Source of the DNA: Mesorhizobium sp. M7A.F.Ca.US.008.03.1.1 | GTDB lineage: Bacteria > Pseudomonadota > Alphaproteobacteria > Rhizobiales > Rhizobiaceae | Assembly: GCF_003997495.1 (NCBI RefSeq) | Contig: NZ_RZRU01000026.1 | Location: 26,346-90,345, forward strand | Direction of reading: 5' to 3' | DNA length: 64,000 nt | Part shown: positions 42,091-50,416 of the stretch, one piece after another | Layout: every line of letters starts with the position of its first letter | How positions within the stretch are numbered: the first letter of the stretch is position 1 | Position numbers and translations under genes: made by a program | Notes under the pieces: generated by a model | Told to the model about the DNA's origin: nothing | The model's database searches: none | Seen by the model: the letters and a program-made list of their open reading frames with translations, nothing else

Positions 42091-42267
42091 AGCGTCCTTC
42101 TCCCCGTCTCTATACGGGGAGAAGATGACGGCAGCCAGATGAGGGGCGGCGCCAGCCTCTGGCAATTTCGTGCTTGGTTTCAGGAAGGATAGTCTGGAAG
42201 CGTCGGCGCTGCCCCTCATCGCCCTGCCGGGCACTTCTCCCCGTATAGAGACGGGGAGAAGGACGCT
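42091..42267. repeat. Intergenic inverted-repeat element (34-bp perfect arms)
   Basis: Bases 42091-42124 and 42234-42267 are exact reverse complements. Each arm can also fold on itself (CTTCTCCCCGT with ACGGGGAGAAG). A second, inner pair (42138-42153 and 42205-42220) matches with one mismatch. The element fills the gap between GST and cspA and shares CCCCTCATC...CTTCTCCCCG with the repeat at 52684. No coding capacity. Confidence 0.8.
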
Positions 42268-42292
42268 ATATCGCCGACTGCGTCCAGACAGC

Positions 42293-42317
42293 AAAAAGGC
42301 GGGATAAATCCCGCCTT
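42293..42317 (-). terminator. Intrinsic terminator of cspA
   Basis: GGCGGGAT (42298-42305) pairs with ATCCCGCC (42308-42315). On the minus strand it is followed by TTTTTG, about 165 nt past the cspA stop. The intervening 42318-42480 shows no gene. Confidence 0.7.
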
Positions 42318-42480
42318 CCATGCTTGGTAGCCTGATCGGGAGCGTCCGGTCCGGGCTGGCAGCTATCTGCTGATCCAGCTTGTCGGGTCTTCCGCTCCAG
42401 CGCGCTTCTCGCGCGACTGTCAGTACATCCGTGACTTGCCGCGCGCCCCGAACTCTCGCCCGGCGCGCGCTATCGCAAAA

Positions 42481-42693
42481 TCAGGCTGCCTTGCTCAGAG
42501 ATCCAGCGGACGACTTGCCAGTGCGGCGGTCCTGCTCGATCTCGAAGTTGATCTTCTGGCCTTCGACCAGGGTCGACAGTCCAGCACGCTCGACAGCGGA
42601 GATGTGGACGAAAACGTCCGCGCCGCCCGCGTCAGGCTGAATGAAGCCGAAGCCCTTGGTGGCGTTGAACCACTTGACCGTTCCAGTTGCCAT
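42481..42693 (-). CDS. cspA: Cold-shock domain protein
   Basis: 70 residues, one cold-shock domain: GTVKWFNATKGFGFIQPD (RNP1), VFVHISAVERAGL (RNP2) and INFEIEQDRRTGKSSAG. CspA-type proteins bind single-stranded nucleic acid and melt RNA structure. The predicted promoter gives a roughly 130-nt 5' leader, the arrangement of cold-inducible csp genes whose leader folding changes with temperature. Confidence 0.93.
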   Translation of the reverse strand: MATGTVKWFNATKGFGFIQPDAGGADVFVHISAVERAGLSTLVEGQKINFEIEQDRRTGKSSAGSLSKAA

Positions 42694-42829
42694 TTAGATA
42701 GTCCTTCACATTTGCTTTAGATTGACCGGACCGAAGTCCAGCCGGTGTGCATCGAGATTTTGGAGATAGACGTCAGCAAACGCGATTATCGCGAGGCCCG
42801 GATCGATCGGCCGAAATATCAATGGAAGG

Positions 42830-42858
42830 CATATAGGCTGCTTTCGCACAAAAAACAA
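42830..42858 (-). promoter_or_regulatory. cspA promoter and start of long leader
   Basis: On the minus strand TTGTTT (42858-42853) and TATATG (42835-42830) are spaced 17 nt. Transcription would begin near 42823. The leader contains the perfect dyad CGCGATTATCGCG (42781-42793). Confidence 0.6.
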
Positions 42859-42988
42859 GACTGCGTGAGAAAGCCGTGATGAGGGCGCCGCCCAACGGCC
42901 GCCCCAATCGCGTGAGAGCGTCGCGGTGATCGGAGCCTGTGGGTGCTCGATCCACACAAGCTTGGAGAGGATCCTGGGGGAGGGGACC

Positions 42989-43318
42989 ATGAAAACCATT
43001 TTGCTCGCCGCCTGCCTGACGCTTGTCGCCGCTCAGGCTCAGGCGATCTCGCGCTACGACCCGACGCGTATGAGCTGCGGCAAGGTTCAGGCGACGATCG
43101 CCCGGCAGGGGGCGGTCATCCTGCGCTACCAGTCGCAGCGGGTGCCGGGACTGCCGCTCTACGACCGCTATGTGCAGAGCCAGCGATTCTGCAGCATGGG
43201 CGAGGTGAGGACACGGGCCTACGTGCCGAGCGCCGACACAAAGTCCTGCCCGGTCTACAACTGCAAGCGGCCGGACAATGACCGGCATTTCCGCCGGCGG
43301 TTCTTCCATAACAATTAG
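42989..43318 (+). CDS. Secreted hypothetical protein
   Basis: 109 residues with a clear signal peptide (MKTILLAACLTLVAAQAQA) and a mature domain of about 90 residues rich in Arg and Tyr. It contains four cysteines (MSCGKV, RFCSMG, KSCPVYNCKRP) that could form two disulfides in the periplasm. GGGGGAGGGGACC is a strong ribosome-binding site. I recognise no named family; similar small cysteine-containing secreted proteins are common in Mesorhizobium. The C-terminus is strongly basic (RHFRRRFFHNN). Confidence 0.75.
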   Translation: MKTILLAACLTLVAAQAQAISRYDPTRMSCGKVQATIARQGAVILRYQSQRVPGLPLYDRYVQSQRFCSMGEVRTRAYVPSADTKSCPVYNCKRPDNDRHFRRRFFHNN

Positions 43319-43331
43319 GTTCCTGTCCGCG

Positions 43332-43901
43332 TCAAAACCCGAACGATACCTGCGCCGGCGGCGGCGGGCCGACGCGCACGCCTTCCATGGCCAGCATCTT
43401 CTCCTTGGTGATCGATCCGCCGGGCGCCGAGAAGCCGCCAATCTTGCCTCCGGCGGCAAGGATGCGATGGCAAGGGATGACCAGCGGCACCGGATTGGCG
43501 CCAAGGGCGGCCCCGGTTTCGCGGGCGAGCCCGGCATGGCCGGCGGTCTTGGCCAGCTCGCCATAGGTGGTGGTTTCGCCGAAGGAGAGTTTTCGCGCCG
43601 CGTCGTAAATGGCGAGGCGGAAATCGTCGACGCCGTCGAAATCGACCGGCACGCCGGAGAAATCGATGTCCTCGCCCGCCGCGTAGGCCTTGATCGCTGC
43701 GATCAGTTCGACCACCCATGGCGGTTGCGCCGTGGAGCTGGAAACGCCGCCATGGCGCAGCAGGCGCCGCTCCACCGCTTGGCGGCTGCGTTCGGGCAGG
43801 CAGAGCCGGATCAGGCCCTTTTCGCTCCAGGCGATGCCCATGAAGCCGATCACTGTTTCTAACACTGCGTGGCCGGCCGTGATCGAAGATGTCGTTTCCA
43901 T
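43332..43901 (-). CDS. ogt: Methylated-DNA-protein-cysteine methyltransferase
   Basis: 189 residues. The active-site motif is PLVIPCHRILAAGG, with acceptor C144, and the DNA-binding helix precedes it (TTTYGELAKTAGHAGLARETGAALGANP). The N-terminal domain is of the Ogt type. The enzyme transfers alkyl groups from O6-alkylguanine or O4-alkylthymine irreversibly to its cysteine. The start at 43901 follows AAAGGAACGCATC. No ada-type regulator is adjacent. Confidence 0.93.
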   Translation of the reverse strand: METTSSITAGHAVLETVIGFMGIAWSEKGLIRLCLPERSRQAVERRLLRHGGVSSSTAQPPWVVELIAAIKAYAAGEDIDFSGVPVDFDGVDDFRLAIYDAARKLSFGETTTYGELAKTAGHAGLARETGAALGANPVPLVIPCHRILAAGGKIGGFSAPGGSITKEKMLAMEGVRVGPPPPAQVSFGF

Positions 43902-44040
43902 GATGCGTTCCTTTCCGCAAAGTGGCGAAAACCGGGATTCGTCCCAGTACATATCCAGAACAATATGGCATCACCACCTGCGTCTCGCCACCCGAAAACC
44001 ACTGGATGGCCCTGATTGCCGGGCCTGAATCGCTGGTGTA

Positions 44041-44988
44041 ATGGATTTCTTAACAACCCGACAAATCGGACCCGAGCGCGGCTTGCCAGCAAAACTCAAC
44101 CTTATCGCGCTCGGCGTGATCCTGGCCGCCACCGGCATCAGCGGCTGCACGTCGACCTCGCAGATGAAATCCGCGCCTGCTCTTACCGAAACCGCGACCG
44201 TTGCCGGCACTGATGCCGGCTTCACGGTGCCGCTGCCCGAGACGGTTTCGGTGCTGCCGGAATCCTCCGGTATTGCCCCAGTTCAGACGGCCGAGCTGCC
44301 GCTCGATGCCGCCGCACAACCGGCGGCAGTAACCGCCGCTTTTGCCGGATCGACACCGGCGGCACCAGCCGTGCCCGCCGTGATGACGGCCAATGCCTGG
44401 CAGGCGCCGCCGCCGGCAAATGCGAGCGAGCCGGTCAAGGCGGCCGAGACCTATACGACAGCAGGGCTGGTCGTGCCGGCAACCGCCAAGGGCGATCGCA
44501 TGCCCGGCGTCCAGCAGGTTGCCTATGTCGTGCCGCAGAACCCAGCGGCCCTGGTCCAGTTCCCGGCAGGGCCCGTGCAAGAAGAACACACGACGGGCGT
44601 GCGTGGCGATGTCGAGCGGCTGATCGAGAAATATGCGGCGATCTATCAGGTGCCGGTGGATCTGGTGCGCCATGTCGTCAACCGCGAGAGCACCTTCAAC
44701 CCGAAAGCCTACAACAACGGCCATTGGGGGCTGATGCAGATCAAACACGCGACGGCGCGCGGCATGGGTTATGACGGGCCGGCCAAGGGCCTGTTCGACG
44801 CCGAGACCAATCTGAAATACGCGGTCAAATATCTGCGCGGCGCCTGGCTGGTGGCCGGCGGCAACGCCAAGAAGGCCGACTGGCTCTACCAGACCGGCTA
44901 TTATTACGACGCCAAGCGCAAGGGCCTGCTCGAGGCGACCGGGCTTGGCCGCGACCGTCAGCGCCGTCGCCTGCAGCCCGACGCCTGA
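44041..44988 (+). CDS. Lytic transglycosylase lipoprotein, SLT domain
   Basis: 315 residues. An N-terminal hydrophobic segment ends in the lipobox ISGC (C36). A long Ala/Pro-rich linker leads to the SLT domain at about 190-300. The catalytic glutamate is E216 in VVNRESTFNPKAYNNGHWGLMQIKHATARGMGY, matching the family 1 lytic transglycosylase pattern. It cleaves the glycan strand of peptidoglycan to form 1,6-anhydromuramic ends, acting in the periplasm. The gene ends 5 nt before a GNAT gene, so they may be co-transcribed. Confidence 0.87.
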   Translation: MDFLTTRQIGPERGLPAKLNLIALGVILAATGISGCTSTSQMKSAPALTETATVAGTDAGFTVPLPETVSVLPESSGIAPVQTAELPLDAAAQPAAVTAAFAGSTPAAPAVPAVMTANAWQAPPPANASEPVKAAETYTTAGLVVPATAKGDRMPGVQQVAYVVPQNPAALVQFPAGPVQEEHTTGVRGDVERLIEKYAAIYQVPVDLVRHVVNRESTFNPKAYNNGHWGLMQIKHATARGMGYDGPAKGLFDAETNLKYAVKYLRGAWLVAGGNAKKADWLYQTGYYYDAKRKGLLEATGLGRDRQRRRLQPDA

Positions 44989-44993
44989 GCGCG

Positions 44994-45482
44994 ATGCCTG
45001 AACCGCGCCCGCCGGCTCTGAACGACATCCGGCTGCGCAAGATCCTCGACGAGACGCTGGTTCCGCCGCACTGGCCGGAGGGTTTTGTCATGCGCAGCTT
45101 CGAGCCCGGTGACGCGCTGCCCTTGCATGCGCTGTTGACCGAGGTGTTCGATGACGGCGCCGATGGCCCGTTCGACGAGTGGTGGCCGCGTATCGCGGAC
45201 GATCCCGAATTCGACCCGGCACTGTGCTTCCTTGTCATCGACGCCAAGGGCCGGCTGGCGGCGGCGGCGCTGTGCTGGGCCCGCGCCTTCGTCAAGGATC
45301 TTGCCGTTCATCCCGAGGCGCGCGGCAAGGGTGTTGCCGAAGCGCTGATGTGGCACGCCTTCGCCGTTTTTCGCGAACGCGGCGCAGATCATGTCGACCT
45401 CAAGACCAACACGGTCGAGAATCCCGCCGCCGTCCGGCTCTATGAGCGGCTGGGAATGATGCCTGTCGCCTGGGAAGGCTAG
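44994..45482 (+). CDS. GNAT family N-acetyltransferase
   Basis: 162 residues. The acetyl-CoA binding region is VKDLAVHPEARGKGVAEALMWHAFAVFRERGADHVDLKTNTVENPAAVRLYERLGM, with the R/Q-x-x-G-x-A/G motif ARGKGVAEAL. The acceptor is unknown. The coding frame ends at a TAG that coincides with the left tip of a MITE-like element (CTAGGGTGTG), so the natural C-terminus may have been changed by its insertion. It follows the transglycosylase by only 5 nt. Confidence 0.85.
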   Translation: MPEPRPPALNDIRLRKILDETLVPPHWPEGFVMRSFEPGDALPLHALLTEVFDDGADGPFDEWWPRIADDPEFDPALCFLVIDAKGRLAAAALCWARAFVKDLAVHPEARGKGVAEALMWHAFAVFRERGADHVDLKTNTVENPAAVRLYERLGMMPVAWEG

Positions 45483-45650
45483 GGTGTGCTGATATTCAGG
45501 TGATGCCGGCCTGCAAGCGACGGTTCCCTGGCTTCCCCGGTCTACCGCGTCGCGGTAAAACTGAGTTCACGTACTTCAAGTACGCTCCGCTCCGGTTCTC
45601 GGTATCAGCCTCTTGCGACACGGCCTGACCTGAATCTCAACACACCCTAG
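45479..45650. mobile_element. MITE-like element with terminal inverted repeats
   Basis: The ends CTAGGGTGTG (45479-45488) and CACACCCTAG (45641-45650) are exact complements. The inverted repeat continues imperfectly for about 28 nt (TTCAGGT...GCCG on the left, ACCTGAA and CGGCC on the right). The 172-nt interior has no gene and contains the dyad CGTACTTCAAGTACG. CTAG at both tips may include the target duplication. Termini and size fit a non-autonomous transposon-derived repeat. Confidence 0.7.
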
Positions 45651-45787
45651 TGCATGTAGCCCCACGCAGGAACGGCGCGATTTGGGAACCCAACGCGCCG
45701 CTCCGCATTCAATGGAGGGTGGGTCTGACAAGCTGCCGACGCGTGGGGGGATTTTCCGTCCCCGGTTGCGGAGGGACATCCACCATC

Positions 45788-47056
45788 ATGAAGCTTTTTC
45801 ATGCATTCCTGGCGCTTGGCGTCGCCGTCACTCTGGCTGGCACGCCGGCACGGGGCGTCGAGCTCTCGATGGTGTCGGGCGATACCGGCGACGGCATCAA
45901 GGTGCTGCGCGAGATCCTCGACCGCTATGAGAAAGACAGCGGCAACAAGGTCAACATCGTCGTCATGCCGACGTCCGGGACCGACCAGTTCGGTCAGTAC
46001 CGGCTTTGGCTCGCCGCGGGAAACAGCGACATCGACGTCTACCAGACGGACGTGATCTGGGCGCCGCAGCTCGCCAGCCAGCTCGTGGATCTGACCGCGG
46101 CGACCAGGGACATCGTGGCTGAGCATTTCCCGTCGATCATCCAGTCGCAGACGGTCAATGGCAAGCTCGTCGCCTTACCGATCTTCACCGATGCGCCGGC
46201 GCTCTACTACCGCAAGGATCTCCTCGACAAATATGGTGCCAAGGTGCCGGCCACCTGGAGGGAATTGGCAGACACAGCCAGGCTGGTCATGGACAAGGAG
46301 CGTGCGGCCGGCAATCGGGACATCTGGGGCTTCGTCTTTCAGGGCAACGCCTATGAGGGACTGACCTGCGACGCGCTCGAATGGGTGATGTCGAATGGCG
46401 GCGGCCAGATCATCGAGCCGGACGGCTCCATCTCGATCAACAATCCGAAAGCGGCGGCGGTGCTGGATTTGGTCAAGAGCTGGGTTGGAACCATCGCGCC
46501 GCCCGGCGTGCTTGCCTACCAGGAAGAGGAATCGCGCGGCGTGTGGCAGACTGGGAACGCGGTGTTCATGCGCAACTGGCCCTATGCCTATGCGCTCGGC
46601 AACGGCGAGGGATCGCCGATCAAGGGCAAATTCGACGTGGCGCCGCTGCCGGCCGGCACCGGCGAGGGCGCCCGACCGGTCGCAACCCTGGGCGGCTGGA
46701 ACCTCGCCGTCTCCAAATATTCGAAGCATCCGGATGCGGCGATCGAACTGGTCAAGTTCATCGCCTCGCCCGCGATGCAGAAATACCGCACGCTGAAGAC
46801 GTCCAACCTGCCGACCGTCCAGGCGCTGTATGACGATGCCGACATCGCCAGGCAACAGCCGATCGTTCCGCGTTGGAAGCAGATCTTTCTCAATGCGGTG
46901 CCGCGCCCCTCGGCCGCGACCAGGATCAAATACAACGAGGCGTCGAGCCAGTTCTGGAACGCCGTTCACAACACGCTCTCGGGCGACGGCACCGCCGCCG
47001 ACAATCTGGCCGACCTCGAAGCGATGCTGACTAAGCTGAAGGGCCGGGGCTGGTGA
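45788..47056 (+). CDS. Sugar ABC transporter substrate-binding protein (CUT1)
   Basis: 422 residues with signal peptide MKLFHAFLALGVAVTLAGTPARG. The mature protein is a family 1 solute-binding protein: LREILDRYEKDSGNKVNIVV, DVYQTDVIWAPQLAS, PALYYRKDLLDKYG and GGWNLAVSKYSKHPDAAIELVKFIAS. The sequence resembles trehalose/maltose-type binding proteins (ThuE/AglE group). It captures the sugar in the periplasm for the two permeases encoded immediately downstream. The start at 45788 is about 15 nt from a GGAGGG, a loose spacing. Confidence 0.88.
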   Translation: MKLFHAFLALGVAVTLAGTPARGVELSMVSGDTGDGIKVLREILDRYEKDSGNKVNIVVMPTSGTDQFGQYRLWLAAGNSDIDVYQTDVIWAPQLASQLVDLTAATRDIVAEHFPSIIQSQTVNGKLVALPIFTDAPALYYRKDLLDKYGAKVPATWRELADTARLVMDKERAAGNRDIWGFVFQGNAYEGLTCDALEWVMSNGGGQIIEPDGSISINNPKAAAVLDLVKSWVGTIAPPGVLAYQEEESRGVWQTGNAVFMRNWPYAYALGNGEGSPIKGKFDVAPLPAGTGEGARPVATLGGWNLAVSKYSKHPDAAIELVKFIASPAMQKYRTLKTSNLPTVQALYDDADIARQQPIVPRWKQIFLNAVPRPSAATRIKYNEASSQFWNAVHNTLSGDGTAADNLADLEAMLTKLKGRGW

Positions 47057-47102
47057 CGGGAGGGTGCTGGGTATCCGCCCGACCGCAACGAGCGGGTGCG
47101 AG

Positions 47103-48065
47103 ATGACAGGGATGGAACCGGAAACAGCCAGGGCCGCGCACTCGCCGTTGAGGGCACAGCGCGTTCGCTCGGCGTGGCTTTTCCTGGCGCCAATGCTTCT
47201 GGTGCTCGCCGCGGCGGCCGGCTGGCCGCTTGCCCGCACGGTCTATTTCAGCTTCACCGACGCCTCGCTGGCCGACCTCGACGCACGCCAATGGGTCGGC
47301 TTCGCCAATTATTTCTCGGTGCTGCACATGCCGAGCGGCAGGACACTCTACGACGGGTTGCTCGTCGATCCGGTCTGGTGGCGTGCCGTCTGGAACACGG
47401 TGCGTTTCACCGTGATTTCGGTGACCTGCGAGACCATCCTCGGCACCATCGTTGCCCTGGTTCTCAATGCCAAATTCGCCGGCCGCGGCATCGTCAGGGC
47501 AGCGATCCTGATCCCCTGGGCGATCCCGACGATCGTCTCGGCGAAGATGTGGCAATGGATGCTCAACGACCAGTTCGGCATCATCAATGTCGTGTTGCTC
47601 AACCTCGGCCTGATCAGCGACAAGATCGCCTGGACGGCCAACGCCGACACCGCGATGGCGGCGATCCTCATCGTCGATATCTGGAAGGCGACACCATTCA
47701 TGACGCTGCTCATCCTGGCCGCGCTGCAGATGCTGCCGAGGGAGATCATCGAGGTCGCCAGGCTCGACGGCGCCAACCCGTGGCAGATCTTCTGGCGGGT
47801 GACCTTGCCGCTCATCCGCCCGGCGCTGATGGTGGCCGTGATCTTCCGCGCGCTCGATGCACTGCGCATCTTCGACCTGATCTATGTGCTGACGCCCAAC
47901 AATGTGAACACCAAGTCGATGTCGGTGTTCGCCCGCGAGAACCTGTTCGAGTTCGACAAGTTCGCCTATGGCTCCGCCGCCTCGACCTTGCTCTTCCTGA
48001 TCCTCGCTCTGCTCACCATCGTCACCATCCGGATCGGCCGGATAAGCCTGGACGGAGGCCGCTGA
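47103..48065 (+). CDS. Sugar ABC transporter permease (MalF/ThuF-type)
   Basis: 320 residues with six hydrophobic segments after a short cytoplasmic N-terminus (VRSAWLFLAPMLLVLAAAAGWPLARTVYFSF). The EAA loop that contacts the ATPase is EVARLDGANPWQIFWRVTLPLIRPAL. It is the first permease of a CUT1 importer, 46 nt after the binding-protein gene, and its stop is one base from the next permease. The start at 47103 is chosen over a TTG/ATG further upstream that overlaps the intergenic space. Confidence 0.88.
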   Translation: MTGMEPETARAAHSPLRAQRVRSAWLFLAPMLLVLAAAAGWPLARTVYFSFTDASLADLDARQWVGFANYFSVLHMPSGRTLYDGLLVDPVWWRAVWNTVRFTVISVTCETILGTIVALVLNAKFAGRGIVRAAILIPWAIPTIVSAKMWQWMLNDQFGIINVVLLNLGLISDKIAWTANADTAMAAILIVDIWKATPFMTLLILAALQMLPREIIEVARLDGANPWQIFWRVTLPLIRPALMVAVIFRALDALRIFDLIYVLTPNNVNTKSMSVFARENLFEFDKFAYGSAASTLLFLILALLTIVTIRIGRISLDGGR

Positions 48066-48066
48066 C

Positions 48067-48891
48067 ATGTGGATCGTGAAGCGCGCCGCCTTTTACCTGC
48101 TGGTCGCGGCAATCGTCTTCGTCGCGGTGTTCCCGTTCTACTACGCCATCGTCACCAGCCTGAAATCGGGGACCGATCTGTTCCGGGCCGATCTGTGGCC
48201 GACGACGGTCAGTCTCGCCAATTACCGGAATGTGCTGACCGAAGGCAGCTTCGCGCGCAACCTCGCGAACTCGCTGTTCGTCTCTGGCGCGGTGGTTGCC
48301 CTTTCGCTGTTGCTCGGCGTCACATCAGCCTATGCGCTGGCGCGCATTCGATTCCGCGGCCGCTCGGCCCTGCTGTTCATCATCCTGTCGGTGTCGATGT
48401 TCCCGCAGGTGGCGCTGCTGGCCGGGCTGTTCGAACTGGTCCGCATGTTCGGCCTCTACAATTCGCTGTTCGCGCTGATCTTCTCCTACATGATCTTCAC
48501 CTTGCCCTTCACCGTCTGGGTGCTCACCACCTTCGTCCGCGACCTGCCGGTCGAGGTCGAGGAGGCGGCGATCCTCGACGGCGCGACGCCGTGGATCATC
48601 ATCACGCGGGTCTTCCTGCCGCTGATGTGGCCGGCGCTGGCGACCACCGGGCTGCTGGCCTTCATCGGCGCGTGGAACGAGTTCCTGTTTGCCCTGACCT
48701 TCACCTCCAACAACGCGCAGCGGACCGTGCCGGTGGCGATCGCGCTGCTCTCCGGCAACTCGCAGTTCGAGATCCCCTGGGGCAACATCATGGCTGCCTC
48801 GGTGATCGTCACGGTGCCATTGGTGGTGCTGGTCCTGATCTTCCAGCGCAAGATCGTTTCCGGCCTCACTGCTAGCGGCGTCAAGGGGTGA
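48067..48891 (+). CDS. Sugar ABC transporter permease (MalG/ThuG-type)
   Basis: 274 residues, six membrane segments. The EAA loop reads EEAAILDGATPWIIITRVFLPLMWPAL. The N-terminus VAVFPFYYAIVTSLKSGTDLF and C-terminus FQRKIVSGLTASGVKG match the MalG side of CUT1 importers. It completes the membrane pore with the previous gene, starting one base after its stop. No ATP-binding gene follows; the next gene runs leftward. The transporter must therefore use an ATPase encoded elsewhere. Confidence 0.9.
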   Translation: MWIVKRAAFYLLVAAIVFVAVFPFYYAIVTSLKSGTDLFRADLWPTTVSLANYRNVLTEGSFARNLANSLFVSGAVVALSLLLGVTSAYALARIRFRGRSALLFIILSVSMFPQVALLAGLFELVRMFGLYNSLFALIFSYMIFTLPFTVWVLTTFVRDLPVEVEEAAILDGATPWIIITRVFLPLMWPALATTGLLAFIGAWNEFLFALTFTSNNAQRTVPVAIALLSGNSQFEIPWGNIMAASVIVTVPLVVLVLIFQRKIVSGLTASGVKG

Positions 48892-48910
48892 GGAGCGGTC
48901 GGCGAAATTC

Positions 48911-49246
48911 TCAGATGTCCGGCGCGTTACCGATCTTCTGCTTGAGGTCGACCGCCCAGGCGCGGCCCTCGTCGCCGCCCCATAGCAACCAGGCAATATA
49001 GCCCGCCGACGGGTTTTGCTCATTGCCGTAATTCCTGCCGCGCTTGTCGACCTCGTGGCGGGCGAAATAGCTGACCATGCGGCGAATGGTCGAGGGCGCG
49101 AGCTTTTCCCGGTTCTTCAGCTCGGTGGCGCGGGCGACGCCGATCTCGGTGCCGCCACGGCCGAATTCTCCGCGCAGCCGGAGGCCCTTGGCAGCATTGT
49201 CGGCCACCATTTGCGGGCAGCGCAGGTCGATCTCTTGGTCGTGCAT
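48911..49246 (-). CDS. Small protein with phage-like ARHEVDK domain
   Basis: 111 residues. The segment APSTIRRMVSYFARHEVDKRGRNYG followed by PSAGYIAWLLWGGDEGRAWAVDLKQKI resembles a short domain found in phage proteins and some chromosomal proteins, often beside prohead protease regions; its function is not known. GGGGAACAAA precedes the ATG at 49246. There is no other phage gene around it, so it may be a domesticated fragment. It is divergent from the DUF899 gene. Confidence 0.65.
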   Translation of the reverse strand: MHDQEIDLRCPQMVADNAAKGLRLRGEFGRGGTEIGVARATELKNREKLAPSTIRRMVSYFARHEVDKRGRNYGNEQNPSAGYIAWLLWGGDEGRAWAVDLKQKIGNAPDI

Positions 49247-49449
49247 TTTGTTCCCCAACTCCGCAGGCTTAACCTGCGTTGAGAATGCTGGGAAAGCCAG
49301 AGGGGTTCCATCCCGCAGGCGTCCGGAAAGAAACTGTCCACCAATGCGTGGCGTCGGCACAAAAGTGTCGGGGCCGATCGTCGCCAAACGTCCTTGGGTC
49401 GTGAGCAACCGTGCCGGGACGCCGGCGCCGCGACTTGAAGGAGCCGATC

Positions 49450-50193
49450 ATGATCACCTTTCCCAACGAATCCGCGAAATACCGCACCGCGCGTGAAAAA
49501 CTGCTGCGCAAGGAAATCGAGCTGCGCCGGGTCATGGAAGAGGTCGCCGAGGCCCGGCGCGCGCTGCCGCCGGGCGGACTGATCCGCCTGGATTATGAGT
49601 TCGATGCGCTAGATGCCGAAGGCAGGCCGGCGAAGACCAAACTATCGGAGCTGTTTGCGCCTGATAAGGACAGCCTGATCCTCTACAACATGATGTTCCC
49701 GCGTCACCCGCAGGAGAAGCGCGATGTGGCGACCAGTGGCGGCACGACGAAGCTTGCCCGACAGGACCAGCCATGCCCGTCCTGCACGGCGTTGCTCGAC
49801 CAGTTCGACGGCGCCGTCGGCCATCTCCAGGCGGCCGGCTTCAATTTCGCGGTGGTGGCCAAGACCGCGATCGAAAACCTGGTCACGCTCGGCCGCGACA
49901 GGGGCTGGCGTAACATGCGGTTGGTCTCTTCGGCTTCCAACGGCTTCAAGCGCGACTACAATGCAGAGGCGGCCGACGGCTCACAGATCCCGCTGCTGTC
50001 GGTGTTCCACCGTGACGCCGACGGCATACGCCATTTCTGGAGTTCGGAACTGGATTTCGCGCCGACGGAGCCCGGTCAGGATCCGCGTGGCCTCGGCACC
50101 TGCGAGACGCTGTGGAACCTGATGGACTTCACGCCGGAAGGGCGGCCGAGCTGGAGCGAACAGCTGCAATATGGCGAGGCGTGCTGCCACTGA
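49450..50193 (+). CDS. DUF899 thioredoxin-like protein
   Basis: 247 residues. Family features are an N-terminal helix (AKYRTAREKLLRKEIELRRVMEEVAEARR), YEFDALDAEGRP, LFAPDKDSLILYNMMFP, and the CPSC motif in QPCPSCTALLDQFDGAVGHLQAAGFNFAVVAK. The C-terminal SVFHRDADGIRHFWSSELDFAP is conserved. The fold is thioredoxin-like, and the CxxC pair suggests redox activity, though no reaction is proven. AAGGAG precedes the start at 49450. A 15-bp hairpin lies after the gene. Confidence 0.85.
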   Translation: MITFPNESAKYRTAREKLLRKEIELRRVMEEVAEARRALPPGGLIRLDYEFDALDAEGRPAKTKLSELFAPDKDSLILYNMMFPRHPQEKRDVATSGGTTKLARQDQPCPSCTALLDQFDGAVGHLQAAGFNFAVVAKTAIENLVTLGRDRGWRNMRLVSSASNGFKRDYNAEAADGSQIPLLSVFHRDADGIRHFWSSELDFAPTEPGQDPRGLGTCETLWNLMDFTPEGRPSWSEQLQYGEACCH

Positions 50194-50257
50194 AACGCAG
50201 TTTCTGACCAGCCGCCGCGTTTCAGTTCGGATGGCCTTTCAGGAACATGAGTCCCAT

Positions 50258-50301
50258 TGGCTGGCTCGAACGAGGGCATCGACGAGCGTTCGAGCCAGCC
50301 A
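50258..50301. repeat. Perfect 15-bp inverted repeat after the DUF899 gene
   Basis: TGGCTGGCTCGAACG (50258-50272) is exactly complementary to 50287-50301 with a 14-nt loop. No T-run follows, so it is not a typical terminator. A second small dyad (TTGTCC/GGACAA at 50385-50399) lies nearer the DUF4142 start. No gene is seen in 50194-50416. Confidence 0.55.
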
Positions 50302-50416
50302 CGGATACGGCGGGGCGATCGAGGCGACACGCGCATGCTTCTTCCTCATGACCTGCAACCGGAGTGCCCAAGCGACGTTGGATTGTCCGAGGGACAATTC
50401 CAACCGGAGACATGCC

